A DNA stretch of 64,000 bases, taken from Plantactinospora sp. BC1 (GTDB taxonomy: Bacteria; Actinomycetota; Actinomycetes; Mycobacteriales; Micromonosporaceae). A program made the position numbers and the translations under genes. The notes beneath the pieces are model-generated. The model was not told the DNA's origin, ran no database searches, and worked only from the letters and a program-made list of their open reading frames with translations. Below are positions 7,927-16,351 of the stretch, piece by piece; within the stretch, counting starts at the first letter, position 1, and each line of letters starts with the position of its first letter. The stretch is taken from contig NZ_CP028158.1 in NCBI RefSeq assembly GCF_003030345.1, positions 2,356,001 through 2,420,000 of the forward strand. The letters run 5' to 3'.

Positions 7927-10002
7927 CTATCCCGGGGTGACCACGGCGAGTACCGCACCGGTCTCCACCTGGGCACCGGCGCCGACCGGCAGCTCCGTCA
8001 CCACCCCGGCGCCGGGGGCGGTGACCGGATGTTCGAGCTTCATCGCCTCCAGCACGAGCAGCGGTGCACCGGCGGCGACCCGCTGCCCGGCGGTCACCAG
8101 TACCCGGCTGACCGTGCCGGGCATCGGCGCCAGCAGTGAGCCCTCGGCCAGCTCGGGGGTGGGCTCGGCGAACCGGGGCAGCTCGGTCAGCGCGACCGAA
8201 CCGTCCGGACCGTCCACGAAGGACGTCTCGCCGACCCGGTGTACGGCGAACGCCTGCCGCACCCCGTCGACCGCCAGTACGGTGCGGGACGGCTCGGCGG
8301 CGAGCAGCACCACCTCCGGCTGCCCGCTCGGCTCGGGCTGCCGGCTCGGCTCGGGCTGCCGGCTCGGGGCGGGCTGGCTGCTCGGCTCGGGCTGTCGGTT
8401 CGGGGTGGTGCCGGCGGGTCGGGTCGTCCAGGCGACCAGGGCGCCGGAGCGGTCCAGCCGGTAGTCGACCTCGACCGGGCCGGTCGGGCCGGCGTACCCG
8501 ATGGTCTGTGGTGTGGTGGGGACGTTGCGCCAGCCGGACGGAAGGGTGCCGAGCACCGGGGCGGCGGCCCGGCGTTCGGCGGCCCCGGCCAACGCGGCGG
8601 CCAGCCCGGCCAGCCCGACCCGGTCCGGCGGCAGCAGTGGGGTGAAGACCTCCGGGTGCCGGTCGAGGAAACCGGTGTCGATCTCACCGGCCCGGAACTC
8701 CGCCGAGCGGAGCACCCGGACCAGCAGGTCCCGGTTGGTGGTCACGCCGTGCAGTTCCGCCCGGCGCAGCGCGGCGGCGAGGGCCCGGGCCGCCTCGTCC
8801 CGGGTCGGCGCCCAGGCGATCAGCTTGGCGACCATCGAGTCGTAGTGCACCCCGACCACCGAGCCGTCCCGCACCCCGGAGTCGAGCCGCAGTCCGGAGT
8901 CGCGGCGCAGGCCGAAACCGCGCCCCGGACCGGTACCGAACTCGGCGGTCACCCCCGGCACCGCGAACCGGTGCAGCGTCCCGGTGGCCGGCAGCCAGTC
9001 GGCGGCCGGGTCCTCGGCGCAGAGGCGTACCTCGATGGCGTGCCCGGTGACCGGCGGGGCGGCGGCCGGCAGCCGGCCGCCCTCGGCGACCAGCAGTTGC
9101 AGCCGGACCAGGTCGATGCCGGTGACGCACTCGGTGACCGCGTGCTCGACCTGGAGCCGGGTGTTCATCTCCAGGAAGTGGAACTCGCCGGCCGGGGTGA
9201 GCAGGAACTCGACGGTACCCACCCCGAGATAGTCGACGGCCCGGACGGCGGCCACCGCCGCGTCCTCCAGCCCGGCCCGCAGTTCCGGGGTGACCGCGAC
9301 CGAGGGTGTCTCCTCGACGATCTTCTGGTGCCGGCGCTGGATCGAGCACTCGCGCTCGCCGAGGCAGAGCACGGTGCCGTGCGCGTCGGCGACGACCTGC
9401 ACCTCGACGTGCCGGGCGCGCTCGACGTACGGCTCGACGAAGACCGTACCGTCGCCGAACGCGGCGGCGGCCTCCCGGCGGGCCGCCTCGATCGCACCGG
9501 CGAGGTCCGCCGGGTCGCGGACGATCCGCATCCCGCGCCCACCGCCGCCGGCCGCCGCCTTGACCAGTACCGGAAACGCCTCGACCTGGTCGGCGGCGGT
9601 GTACGTCGGCAGCATCGGCACGCCCGCGTCGGCGAGCAGCGCCTTCGCCTCGGTCTTGTCACCCATCGCCGCGATCGCCTTGGCGGGCGGGCCGACCCAG
9701 GTCAGTCCGGCGTCACCGACCGCGCCCGCGAAGCCGGCGTGCTCGGCGAGGAAGCCGTAACCGGGGTGTACCGCGTCCGCCCCGGTCCGCCGCGCCGCCT
9801 CGACCAGCCGGTCGACCCGGAGGTACGTCTCGACCGGCGCGGCACCCGGCAGCCGGACCGCGACGTCGGCCTCGGCGACGTACGGCGCGTCGGCGTCCGG
9901 GTCGGAGTGCACGGCGACCGTCTCGATGCCGAGGGACCGGCAGGTGGCGAAGATCCGCCGGGCGATCTCACCCCGGTTGGCCACCAGCAGTCTGCGGATC
10001 AT
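7927..10002 (-). CDS. Acyl-CoA carboxylase alpha subunit (biotin carboxylase + BCCP)
   Basis: The protein has 691 residues. It starts MIRRLLVANRGEIARR, has the ATP-grasp glycine loop (GGGGRGM, about residue 160), the biotin carboxylase core to about 450, and a C-terminal biotinyl domain with the biotin lysine in EAMKLEH. The start at 10002 was chosen over 10032 because AAGGAGG sits seven bases before this ATG. A Pro/Gln/Ser-rich repeat linker joins the two halves. It acts in the cytoplasm with the beta subunit encoded 33 bases upstream. The pairing with an AtuA gene suggests a methylcrotonyl- or geranyl-CoA carboxylase type; the substrate cannot be read directly. Confidence 0.94.
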   Translation of the reverse strand: MIRRLLVANRGEIARRIFATCRSLGIETVAVHSDPDADAPYVAEADVAVRLPGAAPVETYLRVDRLVEAARRTGADAVHPGYGFLAEHAGFAGAVGDAGLTWVGPPAKAIAAMGDKTEAKALLADAGVPMLPTYTAADQVEAFPVLVKAAAGGGGRGMRIVRDPADLAGAIEAARREAAAAFGDGTVFVEPYVERARHVEVQVVADAHGTVLCLGERECSIQRRHQKIVEETPSVAVTPELRAGLEDAAVAAVRAVDYLGVGTVEFLLTPAGEFHFLEMNTRLQVEHAVTECVTGIDLVRLQLLVAEGGRLPAAAPPVTGHAIEVRLCAEDPAADWLPATGTLHRFAVPGVTAEFGTGPGRGFGLRRDSGLRLDSGVRDGSVVGVHYDSMVAKLIAWAPTRDEAARALAAALRRAELHGVTTNRDLLVRVLRSAEFRAGEIDTGFLDRHPEVFTPLLPPDRVGLAGLAAALAGAAERRAAAPVLGTLPSGWRNVPTTPQTIGYAGPTGPVEVDYRLDRSGALVAWTTRPAGTTPNRQPEPSSQPAPSRQPEPSRQPEPSGQPEVVLLAAEPSRTVLAVDGVRQAFAVHRVGETSFVDGPDGSVALTELPRFAEPTPELAEGSLLAPMPGTVSRVLVTAGQRVAAGAPLLVLEAMKLEHPVTAPGAGVVTELPVGAGAQVETGAVLAVVTPG
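8318..8402 (-). repeat. In-frame repeat encoding a Gln/Pro/Ser linker in the carboxylase alpha subunit
   Basis: A 15-bp-like unit repeated about five times encodes P-E-P-S-x-Q steps between the carboxylase body and the biotinyl domain. Flexible linkers are normal here, but this one is built from near-identical repeats. Confidence 0.75.
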
Positions 10003-10035
10003 CCGCCGCTCCTCCTTGTCGTCGACGCGCATGGC

Positions 10036-11637
10036 TCAGAGCCGGAAGACGCCGAAGGTGTCGGCGCCGCGAACGGGTCCGTTGTGGACCGCCGACAGGC
10101 AGAGCCCGAGCACAGTACGGGTGTCCCGGGGATCGATGACGCCGTCGTCGTAGAGCCGGCCGGAGAGGTACAGCGCGGCCGACTCCGTCTCGATCTGCTG
10201 CTCGACCATGGCCCGCATGGCGGCGTCGGAGTCCTCGTCGTACGGCCGGCCCCTGGCCTGGGCCGCCTGCCGGGCCACGATCGAGAGCACCCCGGCGAGC
10301 TGGGTCGGGCCCATCACCGCCGACTTGGCGTTCGGCCAGGTGAAGAGGAACCTCGGCTCGTACGCCCGCCCGCACATGCCGTAGTTGCCCGCCCCGTACG
10401 AGGCGCCGAGGTTGACCGTCAGGTGCGGCACCGTCGAGTTCGACACCGCGTTGATCATGAGTGCGCCGTGCTTGATGATGCCGCGCTGCTCGTACTCGGT
10501 GCCGACCATGTAGCCGGTGGTGTTCTGTAGGAACAGCAGCGGGACGTCGGCGGCGTTGGCGAGCTGGATGAACTGGGCCGCCTTCTGCGCCTCCTCGGAG
10601 AAGAGCACGCCCTGCACGTTCGCCAGTACGCCGACCGGATAGCCGTGCAACTCGCCCCACCCGGTGGCCAGGGCGCGGCCGTAGGCCGGCTTGAACTCGT
10701 CGAACTCCGAGCCGTCCAGGACCCGGGCCAGCACCTCGCGCGGGTCGAACGGCACCCGCAGGTCACCGTTGGGGATGCCGAGCAGCTCCTCGGGGTCGTA
10801 CCTCGGCGGCTCGGGTCGGGCGGTGCGGGGCGGCGGGCCGTGTTTGCGCCACGCGAGCCGGCGTACGCACTGCCGGGCCAGCCGCAGCCCGTCCCGCTCG
10901 TCGGCGGCGACGAAGTCGGCCAGTCCGGAGGTACCGGCGTGCATGGCGGCGCCGCCCAGCGACTCGTCGTCGGCCTCCTCGCCGGTCGCCATCTTCACCA
11001 GTGGCGGCCCGGCCAGGAAGACCTTCGCCCGGCCGCGCACCATGATGGTGAAGTCGGACATCCCCGGCACGTACGCCCCGCCCGCCGTCGCGGTGCCGAA
11101 CACCACCGAGACGGTCGGGATCCGGGCCGCCGAGAGCCGGGTCAGGTCCCGGAAGACCTGACCGCCGGGGATGAAGATCTCCGCCTGGCTGGGCAGATCG
11201 GCGCCACCCGACTCGACAAGGTTGATCATCGGAAGCCGGTTCGCCAGCGCGATCTCGCCGGCCCGCCGGGTCTTCCGCAGCGTGTGGGGGTTGACCGCGC
11301 CGCCGCGTACCGTCGGGTCGTTGGCGACGACGACGCACTCGACGCCCTCGACCACGCCGATCCCGGTGACCACGCCGGCACCGGTCGGGAAGTCGGTGCC
11401 CCAGGCCGCGACCGGGGAGAGTTCCAGGAACGGCGCGTCCCGGTCGAGCAGCAGCTCGATCCGTTCCCGGGCGAGGAGTTTGCCCCGCTCGTGGTGCCGG
11501 GCCACGTACCGCTCGCCGCCGCCGCCCCGGGCGGCGTCCAGCGCACCTTCCAGCTCCGCCAGCCGGTCCAGCATCGCGGCCCGGTTCTCCTGGTACGCCG
11601 CAGCCGCCGGGTCGACGGCCGTCCGCAACACGGTCAC
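10036..11637 (-). CDS. Acyl-CoA carboxylase beta subunit (carboxyltransferase)
   Basis: The 533-residue product has the two crotonase-like carboxyltransferase halves. Visible marks are the N-terminal RERIELLLD segment, the LVESGGADLP motif, the GTATAGGAYVPGMSD oxyanion-hole glycines in the first half, and the NTTGYMVG and GASYGAGNYGMCGRAY motifs in the second. It transfers carboxyl from biotin to an acyl-CoA. A GTG start at 11637 follows AGGAGGAA. The size and motifs fit the methylcrotonyl/geranyl-CoA type better than propionyl-CoA carboxylase. It is central in the operon, 24 bases after the acyl-CoA dehydrogenase gene. Confidence 0.93.
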   Translation of the reverse strand: MTVLRTAVDPAAAAYQENRAAMLDRLAELEGALDAARGGGGERYVARHHERGKLLARERIELLLDRDAPFLELSPVAAWGTDFPTGAGVVTGIGVVEGVECVVVANDPTVRGGAVNPHTLRKTRRAGEIALANRLPMINLVESGGADLPSQAEIFIPGGQVFRDLTRLSAARIPTVSVVFGTATAGGAYVPGMSDFTIMVRGRAKVFLAGPPLVKMATGEEADDESLGGAAMHAGTSGLADFVAADERDGLRLARQCVRRLAWRKHGPPPRTARPEPPRYDPEELLGIPNGDLRVPFDPREVLARVLDGSEFDEFKPAYGRALATGWGELHGYPVGVLANVQGVLFSEEAQKAAQFIQLANAADVPLLFLQNTTGYMVGTEYEQRGIIKHGALMINAVSNSTVPHLTVNLGASYGAGNYGMCGRAYEPRFLFTWPNAKSAVMGPTQLAGVLSIVARQAAQARGRPYDEDSDAAMRAMVEQQIETESAALYLSGRLYDDGVIDPRDTRTVLGLCLSAVHNGPVRGADTFGVFRL

Positions 11638-11661
11638 GACCGGTTCCTCCTGTCCACGCCC

Positions 11662-12867
11662 TCAGATTCCCAGGCCCTTGGCGATGATCTCGTTCATGAT
11701 CTCCGTGGTGCCGCCGCCGATGCCCAAGATCCGGGCGTCCCGGTAGTGCCGCTCCACCTCGGCGTCGCGCAGGTAGCCGTGCCCGCCGTGCAGTTGGACG
11801 GCCTGGTCGACCACCCGGTCGCAGGCCGAGACGGCGGCGTTCTTGGCCATCGCGACCTCGTACGGCACCGGCTCGCCGGCCGCCACCCGGTCGGCGACCT
11901 GCCGGACGTACGCCCGGGCCGCCGCCGTCCGGGTGGCCATCTCGGCGAGCCGGTGCCGGACGACCTGCCGCCCGATCAGCGGACCGCCGAAGGTGTGCCG
12001 GTCCCGGCACCAGGCCAGGGTGAGGTCGAGGCAGCGCTGCGCGGTGGCGTACGCCTGGGTGGCCAGGGAGAGCCGTTCGGTGCCGAACTGGCGCATGATG
12101 GCGGCGAAGCCGGCGTTCTCGACGCCGATCAGGTTTCCGGCCGGGACCCGGACGTCGACGAAGGAGAGGGTGGCCGTGTCGGAGCAGTGCCAGCCGAGCT
12201 TCTCCAGCCGCCGGTCGACGGTGCAGCCCGGTGCGTCCGTGTCGATCACCAGCAGGGAGATGCCGGCCGCACCCGGTGCACCGGTCCGGACGGCGGTGGT
12301 GACGAAGTCGGCCCGTACCCCGCTGGTGACGAAGGTCTTCGTGCCGTTGACCAGGTAGTCGGCGCCGTCCCGCCGGGCGGTGGTGCGCAGCGCCGCCACG
12401 TCCGAGCCGCCGTCCGGCTCGGTCACCGCGAGCGCCCCGATCCGCGCCCCGGCGAGGGTGGGCCGGACGTACCGGTCGACCAGCGCGGCGGCTGTCCCCG
12501 GTTCGGAGCCGGGCCCGGAGCCGGGTTCGGGTTCGGGTCCGGGGCGGCCGTCCCGCTGCCAGGCGGCGACGATGTGCGGCAGCGCGATGCCGTGGGTGAA
12601 GAGCGCGGCGACCAGCCCGGAAGAGCCACCGGCCAGGATCACTTCCTCGGTGACCAGCAGGCTGTCCCGCAGGTCGCCGCCGCTGCCGCCGACCGCCTCC
12701 GGAAAGCCGAGCCCGAGCAGTCCCAGCTCGGCGGCGGTGCCGTGCAGCGCCCGGGGCACCTCGCCGGCCCGCTCCCAGCCGTCCAGGTGGGGCAGCACGT
12801 CGCGCGTGACGAACCGTCGGGTCAGCTCGCGGAGCTGCCGCCGCTCCAGCGTCTCCGGCTCGGTCAT
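11662..12867 (-). CDS. Acyl-CoA dehydrogenase (promoter-proximal copy)
   Basis: The 401-residue protein has the standard acyl-CoA dehydrogenase layout: an N-terminal helical part, the IGALAVTEPDGGSD substrate/flavin segment at about 150, and the C-terminal QLHGGHGYLRDAEVER helix with the IGGGTTEIMNEI motif. Its ATG overlaps the TGA of atuA (ATGA), so it is translationally coupled. With the second dehydrogenase at the other end of the operon, the pathway has two flavin oxidation steps or two chain-length specificities. A Gly/Pro/Glu repeat of about a dozen residues lies on a surface loop near residue 115. Confidence 0.93.
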   Translation of the reverse strand: MTEPETLERRQLRELTRRFVTRDVLPHLDGWERAGEVPRALHGTAAELGLLGLGFPEAVGGSGGDLRDSLLVTEEVILAGGSSGLVAALFTHGIALPHIVAAWQRDGRPGPEPEPGSGPGSEPGTAAALVDRYVRPTLAGARIGALAVTEPDGGSDVAALRTTARRDGADYLVNGTKTFVTSGVRADFVTTAVRTGAPGAAGISLLVIDTDAPGCTVDRRLEKLGWHCSDTATLSFVDVRVPAGNLIGVENAGFAAIMRQFGTERLSLATQAYATAQRCLDLTLAWCRDRHTFGGPLIGRQVVRHRLAEMATRTAAARAYVRQVADRVAAGEPVPYEVAMAKNAAVSACDRVVDQAVQLHGGHGYLRDAEVERHYRDARILGIGGGTTEIMNEIIAKGLGI

Positions 12868-14681
12868 CCCGGCTCCCCGACCGCCGGTTCGCCGGGCGGG
12901 GCGGTCGGCCCGTCGAGCAGCTCGACCGGCAGGTCGACGAGGCGGGCACGCAGCAGCTCACCGAGCGCCTTGGCCTGCGGGTCGAACCGGGTCGAGCCGG
13001 CCGCCCCCGCGCCGAGCAGCCCGGTGAGCACGAAGTTGACCGCCCGCAGCCGCGGCAGCTCGTATCGGCGTACCGGCAGTGCGGCGGTCTCCGGCAGCAG
13101 GGTGCGCAGCCGTTCGACGGTCAGCCAGCCGCGCATCCACCGGTGCCCGGCGGCCGACCGGGCCCAGACTCCGAGGTTGGCGTCGCCGCCCTTGTCACCC
13201 GAGCGAGCCCCGAGCACCAGCCCCAACGGCGCCCGCCGGGTCGGGCCACCCCCGCCCGCCACCTGCCCACCCGACCCACGGACCGGCTCCTGGTCGCGCC
13301 CTGCGGTGCCCGGCTCCTCGTGATGCCCTGCGGTGACCGGCTCCTCGTGATGCGCTGCGGTGGCCGGTTGCTCGTGGTGCGCTGCGGTGACGGTCGGAGG
13401 GGCGATCTCGATCCGCTCGCCGGAGGGGAGCACGGCGACCTGCCGTACCAGCTCCTGGGCCACCTCCTCGGCGGCGAACACCCCGTACGGGCTGGCGTCG
13501 CCGGGCGGGGTGGTCAGGGTGCAACCGGGGTAGGAGGCCAGGGCCAGTTCGACGGCGGCGGCCGAGAAGGCCCGCCCGGCCCGCTTCGGGTCACCGTCGC
13601 TCAGGTGTACGTGCAGCAGCGCGCTCGCCGTCTCGGTGTCGACCGCGTCCACATGGTCGGTACGGGCGAGCGTGAACTCCAGCCCCTCGGCGCCGACCGC
13701 GTCGGTGAGCTGTTCCCGGACCAGTGCCGCCTTCGCCTCGATATCCAGTCCACAGAGGACGAAGGTCATCGAGTTGCGGAAGCCGCCCAGCCGGGTGACC
13801 CCGACCTTGAGGGTGGGCGGCGGAGGTGTGCCACGGGCCCCGCTGACGCGTACCCGGTCGGGTCCGGCGTCGGTCAGGGTGACCGAGTCGAGCCGAGTGA
13901 CCACGTCCGGGCCGAGATAGTCGGGTCCGGCGATCTCGTAGAGCAGTTGGGCGGTGACGGTCTCCCGGGTCACCGCCCCGCCGGTGTCAGGATGCTTGGT
14001 GAGCACCGCCGAGCCGTCCCGGTGCAACTCGGCGAGGGGGAAGCCGGGGCGGCGTCCGCCGTCCGGCAGCTCGGTGAAGAAGCTGAAGTTCCCACCGCTG
14101 ACCTGGGCACCGCACTCCAGCAGGTGGCCTGCCACGGTCGCCCCGGCGAGCGGGTCGAGATCGGCCCGGGTCCAGCCGAAGTGGGCGATCCCCGGCCCGA
14201 CCGTCAGCGAGGCGTCGCTGACCCGCCCGGTGACCACCACGTCCGCCCCGGCATCGAGACAGGCGGCGATGCCGAACGCCCCCAGGTACGCGTTCGCGGT
14301 CAGCGCGCCCGGCCGGTCCAGCGCGTCGCCGTCGACGTACCCGATCCGGGCCGGCAGCCCGAGCCGGTCGGCGAGGGTCCGCAGCGCGGCGGCCAGCCCG
14401 GCCGGATGCAGGCCGCCGGCGTTCGTCACGATCCGCACGCCCCGGTCCAGCGCGGTGCCGAGGCAGGGTTCGAGCTGCCGGAGGAAGGTCCGGGCGTAGC
14501 CGAGTTCGGGGTCGCGCCGCCGGTCACGGCCGAGGATCAGCATGGTCAGCTCGGCCAGGTAGTCGCCGGTCAGCACGTCGAGGTCGCCGCCGTCGAGCAT
14601 CTCCCGCCAGGCGCTCGACCGGTCGCCGTAGAACCCGGAGGCGTTGCCGATCCGCAGCACCTCCGGGCTGCCGCCGATCAC
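12864..14681 (-). CDS. atuA: AtuA-family (acyclic terpene utilisation, DUF1446) protein with His-rich repeat linker
   Basis: The product has 605 residues. The first about 420 residues match the AtuA/DUF1446 family: RIGNASGFYGDR at the start, TGDYLAELTMLIL, the RIVTNAGGLHP motif, and a VVVTGRVSDAS segment. AtuA is essential for citronellol/geraniol use in Pseudomonas, though its reaction is unknown. A short C-terminal domain (about 480-590) carries the LGARSGDKGGDANLGVW motif seen in AtuA partners. Between them lies a repeat of about ten residues with HHEEP cores. A GTG start overlaps the upstream stop (GTGA). The family call is strong; the pathway substrate is inferred. Confidence 0.88.
   Translation of the reverse strand: MIGGSPEVLRIGNASGFYGDRSSAWREMLDGGDLDVLTGDYLAELTMLILGRDRRRDPELGYARTFLRQLEPCLGTALDRGVRIVTNAGGLHPAGLAAALRTLADRLGLPARIGYVDGDALDRPGALTANAYLGAFGIAACLDAGADVVVTGRVSDASLTVGPGIAHFGWTRADLDPLAGATVAGHLLECGAQVSGGNFSFFTELPDGGRRPGFPLAELHRDGSAVLTKHPDTGGAVTRETVTAQLLYEIAGPDYLGPDVVTRLDSVTLTDAGPDRVRVSGARGTPPPPTLKVGVTRLGGFRNSMTFVLCGLDIEAKAALVREQLTDAVGAEGLEFTLARTDHVDAVDTETASALLHVHLSDGDPKRAGRAFSAAAVELALASYPGCTLTTPPGDASPYGVFAAEEVAQELVRQVAVLPSGERIEIAPPTVTAAHHEQPATAAHHEEPVTAGHHEEPGTAGRDQEPVRGSGGQVAGGGGPTRRAPLGLVLGARSGDKGGDANLGVWARSAAGHRWMRGWLTVERLRTLLPETAALPVRRYELPRLRAVNFVLTGLLGAGAAGSTRFDPQAKALGELLRARLVDLPVELLDGPTAPPGEPAVGEPG
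13286..13400 (-). repeat. 30-bp in-frame tandem repeat in atuA encoding a His/Glu linker
   Basis: Nearly four copies of a 30-bp unit encode ten-residue steps of the form T-A-x-H-H-E-E-P-x-x; the last copy is degraded to R-D-Q-E-P. The linker sits between the AtuA domain and the C-terminal domain. Confidence 0.85.
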
Positions 14682-15502
14682 GACACCCCGGCCGGCTCGT
14701 CGCGTTCACCTGATCCGCGGTGGTCGGCGGGCCGGCGGCCGGGGCCGGGCGGGCCGGCGAAGACCTGGGCGATGCCGAGCCACTCGGTGGCGACCGGTCC
14801 GACCGCCACCAGGGCGAGATCGGCGTGGTGCCGTCGCTGGGTGACCAGCAGGCAGAAGTCCAGTGCCGGCCCGGAAACCCGGTCCGCCGCGTCGGCCGGC
14901 CCGAAGTGCCAGGGCTCGCCGTCGGGGCCGGTCAGCTCGACGCGTACGGGCGCCTCGGGGATCGGGCGGCCGTGCGTGGCGAAGGCGTGTCCGACGGTAC
15001 GGGCGCCGAGGTAGGCGACGTGCCGGAGTCGGGCGGTCGGCGTACGGGTGATGCCGAGGGTGTCGGCGATGTCCTCGCCGTGCGCCCAGGTTTCCATGAT
15101 CCGGGCGGTGGCCATCGAGGTGGCCGACATCCGGGTGCCGTACCAGGGCATCTTCGTCCCGGCCGGTACGTCGCGCAGCGCCCGGTCCAGTGCCGACCGG
15201 CCGGCCCGCCACCGCTGCAGCAGTTCGGGTACGGGCGCCAGGAACTCCGCCGCGCCCCGGTCGATGAAGCCGGATGGATCGTTCGCCGCGTGCCGGATCG
15301 ACTCGGCGAACGCCTCGACGTCGGTGGCGGCCAGTGTGGCGACGTGGTCGGTCCAGGCGAGGTGGGCGATCTGGTGCGCGACGGTCCAGCCCGGCGCGGG
15401 GGTGGGCCGGGCCCAGTCCGCCTCGGGCAGCCTCACCACCAGCGTCTCCAGTGCCGCCGACTCGGCGGCCAGGTCCGTCAGCAGGCTGTCGAGATCGACC
15501 AT
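14678..15502 (-). CDS. TIGR03084/DinB-like putative metal-binding protein
   Basis: The protein has 274 residues. The opening MVDLDSLLTDLAAES and the WTVAHQIAHLAWTDHVA segment match the TIGR03084 family, whose first half is a DinB/maleylpyruvate-isomerase-like four-helix bundle with a putative metal histidine in H-Q-I-A-H-L. A second histidine (METWAHGEDIAD) lies near residue 140 as expected. The start at 15502 was chosen because it gives the canonical N-terminus; the open frame continues upstream into the TetR gene. It is placed between tetR and atuA with a 4-base overlap to atuA. The exact reaction is not known; it is a steady companion of AtuA-type operons in actinobacteria. Confidence 0.85.
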   Translation of the reverse strand: MVDLDSLLTDLAAESAALETLVVRLPEADWARPTPAPGWTVAHQIAHLAWTDHVATLAATDVEAFAESIRHAANDPSGFIDRGAAEFLAPVPELLQRWRAGRSALDRALRDVPAGTKMPWYGTRMSATSMATARIMETWAHGEDIADTLGITRTPTARLRHVAYLGARTVGHAFATHGRPIPEAPVRVELTGPDGEPWHFGPADAADRVSGPALDFCLLVTQRRHHADLALVAVGPVATEWLGIAQVFAGPPGPGRRPADHRGSGERDEPAGVS

Positions 15503-15528
15503 GCGCGGGCTCCTTGCCAGGTGGTGGG

Positions 15529-16143
15529 TCAGTGGTGTGCGGTGGCGACGATCGAGGCGAGTTGGCGTTTCCAGATGCCGAGCAGGGCGGCGCGCCGGGT
15601 CGAGTCGTCGGAGAGCAGGTTGGCCACCCCGAGCCCTCGGAGCAGGTCGAGGGTTGCCTGGATCGCCTCGCGTACCCCCGGTTGCCGCTCGTCGGCCCCG
15701 AGCAGGTCGACGGTGAGCCGGTGCATCTCCCGGCCGACCCGGGCCTCCAGCGGCACCAGCGCGTCCCGCAACTCCGGATCGGTCCGGCCGGCGACCCAGA
15801 GTTCGAGGGCGGCGACGAAGAGCGGACCGGTGAACGCGCTGGCCAGCATGTCGATGACCCGGTCGAACCGCTCGGGACCGGCCGGCAGGTCGGCCGCCTC
15901 GGTGCGGATCTCCGCCGCCCGGCGCTCGGCGAGGTGCTCGACAGCGGCCATCACCAGCGTGCTCTTGGTGGGGTAGTGGTGCAGTTGAGCGCCCCGGGAG
16001 ACGCCGGCCCGGGCCGCCACCACCGTGGTGGTGGTGCCGGACCAGCCCCGCTCGACCAGACACTCCACAGTGGCCTCCAGCACCCGGGCCTGGGTCGCCC
16101 GGCTGCGCTCCCGCTGGGGGGTACGGGTCGGTGTGGTGGGCAC
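15529..16143 (-). CDS. TetR-family repressor heading the acyl-CoA operon
   Basis: The 204-residue protein has an N-terminal helix-turn-helix (about residues 15-60; the TTTVVAARAGVSRGAQLHHY stretch is the recognition region) and a helical ligand domain. The start is the GTG at 16143: it gives a normal TetR N-terminus and lies six bases after a -10 element. It is the first gene of the seven-gene operon and its promoter overlaps a 26-bp palindrome, so it most likely represses itself and the whole catabolic operon, released by an acyl-CoA or related inducer (inference). The next gene starts 26 bases downstream. Confidence 0.9.
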   Translation of the reverse strand: MPTTPTRTPQRERSRATQARVLEATVECLVERGWSGTTTTVVAARAGVSRGAQLHHYPTKSTLVMAAVEHLAERRAAEIRTEAADLPAGPERFDRVIDMLASAFTGPLFVAALELWVAGRTDPELRDALVPLEARVGREMHRLTVDLLGADERQPGVREAIQATLDLLRGLGVANLLSDDSTRRAALLGIWKRQLASIVATAHH

Positions 16144-16149
16144 GGGGAC

Positions 16150-16190
16150 AGCCTGCTCCGTCAGAAACAAACAGTCAAGACTGCTTGTTT
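16150..16190 (-). promoter_or_regulatory. Leaderless promoter embedded in a 26-bp palindromic operator (TetR operon)
   Basis: The palindrome has arms at 16165-16176 and 16179-16190, matching at 11 of 12 positions around a central AA. On the minus strand TTGACT (16173-16178) lies in its centre, followed by a 17-base spacer and CAGGCT (16150-16155), then six bases to the GTG at 16143. The repressor bound here would cover the -35. Half-site sequence AAACAAACAGTC and near copy AAACAAGCAGTC. Confidence 0.8.
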
Positions 16191-16265
16191 TTCGTCGCTG
16201 GTTCGTCGAATCCACTTTGTACACTCGGCACACCGAGTCGAAGCGTCGCGGCAACCAGGAGTTGG

Positions 16266-16295
16266 TTGACGGCGTTTTGCGGTGAAAAGTACCCT
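16266..16295 (+). promoter_or_regulatory. Predicted promoter for the acidic small peptide
   Basis: TTGACG at 16266-16271 and TACCCT at 16290-16295 are spaced by 18 bases and point toward the small ORF at 16352. Between promoter and ORF is an inverted repeat GCGTGCG/CGCACGC (16307-16313 and 16323-16329). Another small dyad, ACTCGG/CCGAGT (16223-16228 and 16233-16238), lies upstream. Confidence 0.5.
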
Positions 16296-16351
16296 GTTTC
16301 TGCTTCGCGTGCGCGAGGCGTTCGCACGCTCCCGGAAGGTAGGTCAGCAGC

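Noticed and set aside
8239-13323. Long plus-strand frames (763 and 892 codons) over the acyl-CoA operon
   Set aside because: Antisense to clear carboxylase and dehydrogenase genes; no domain visible.
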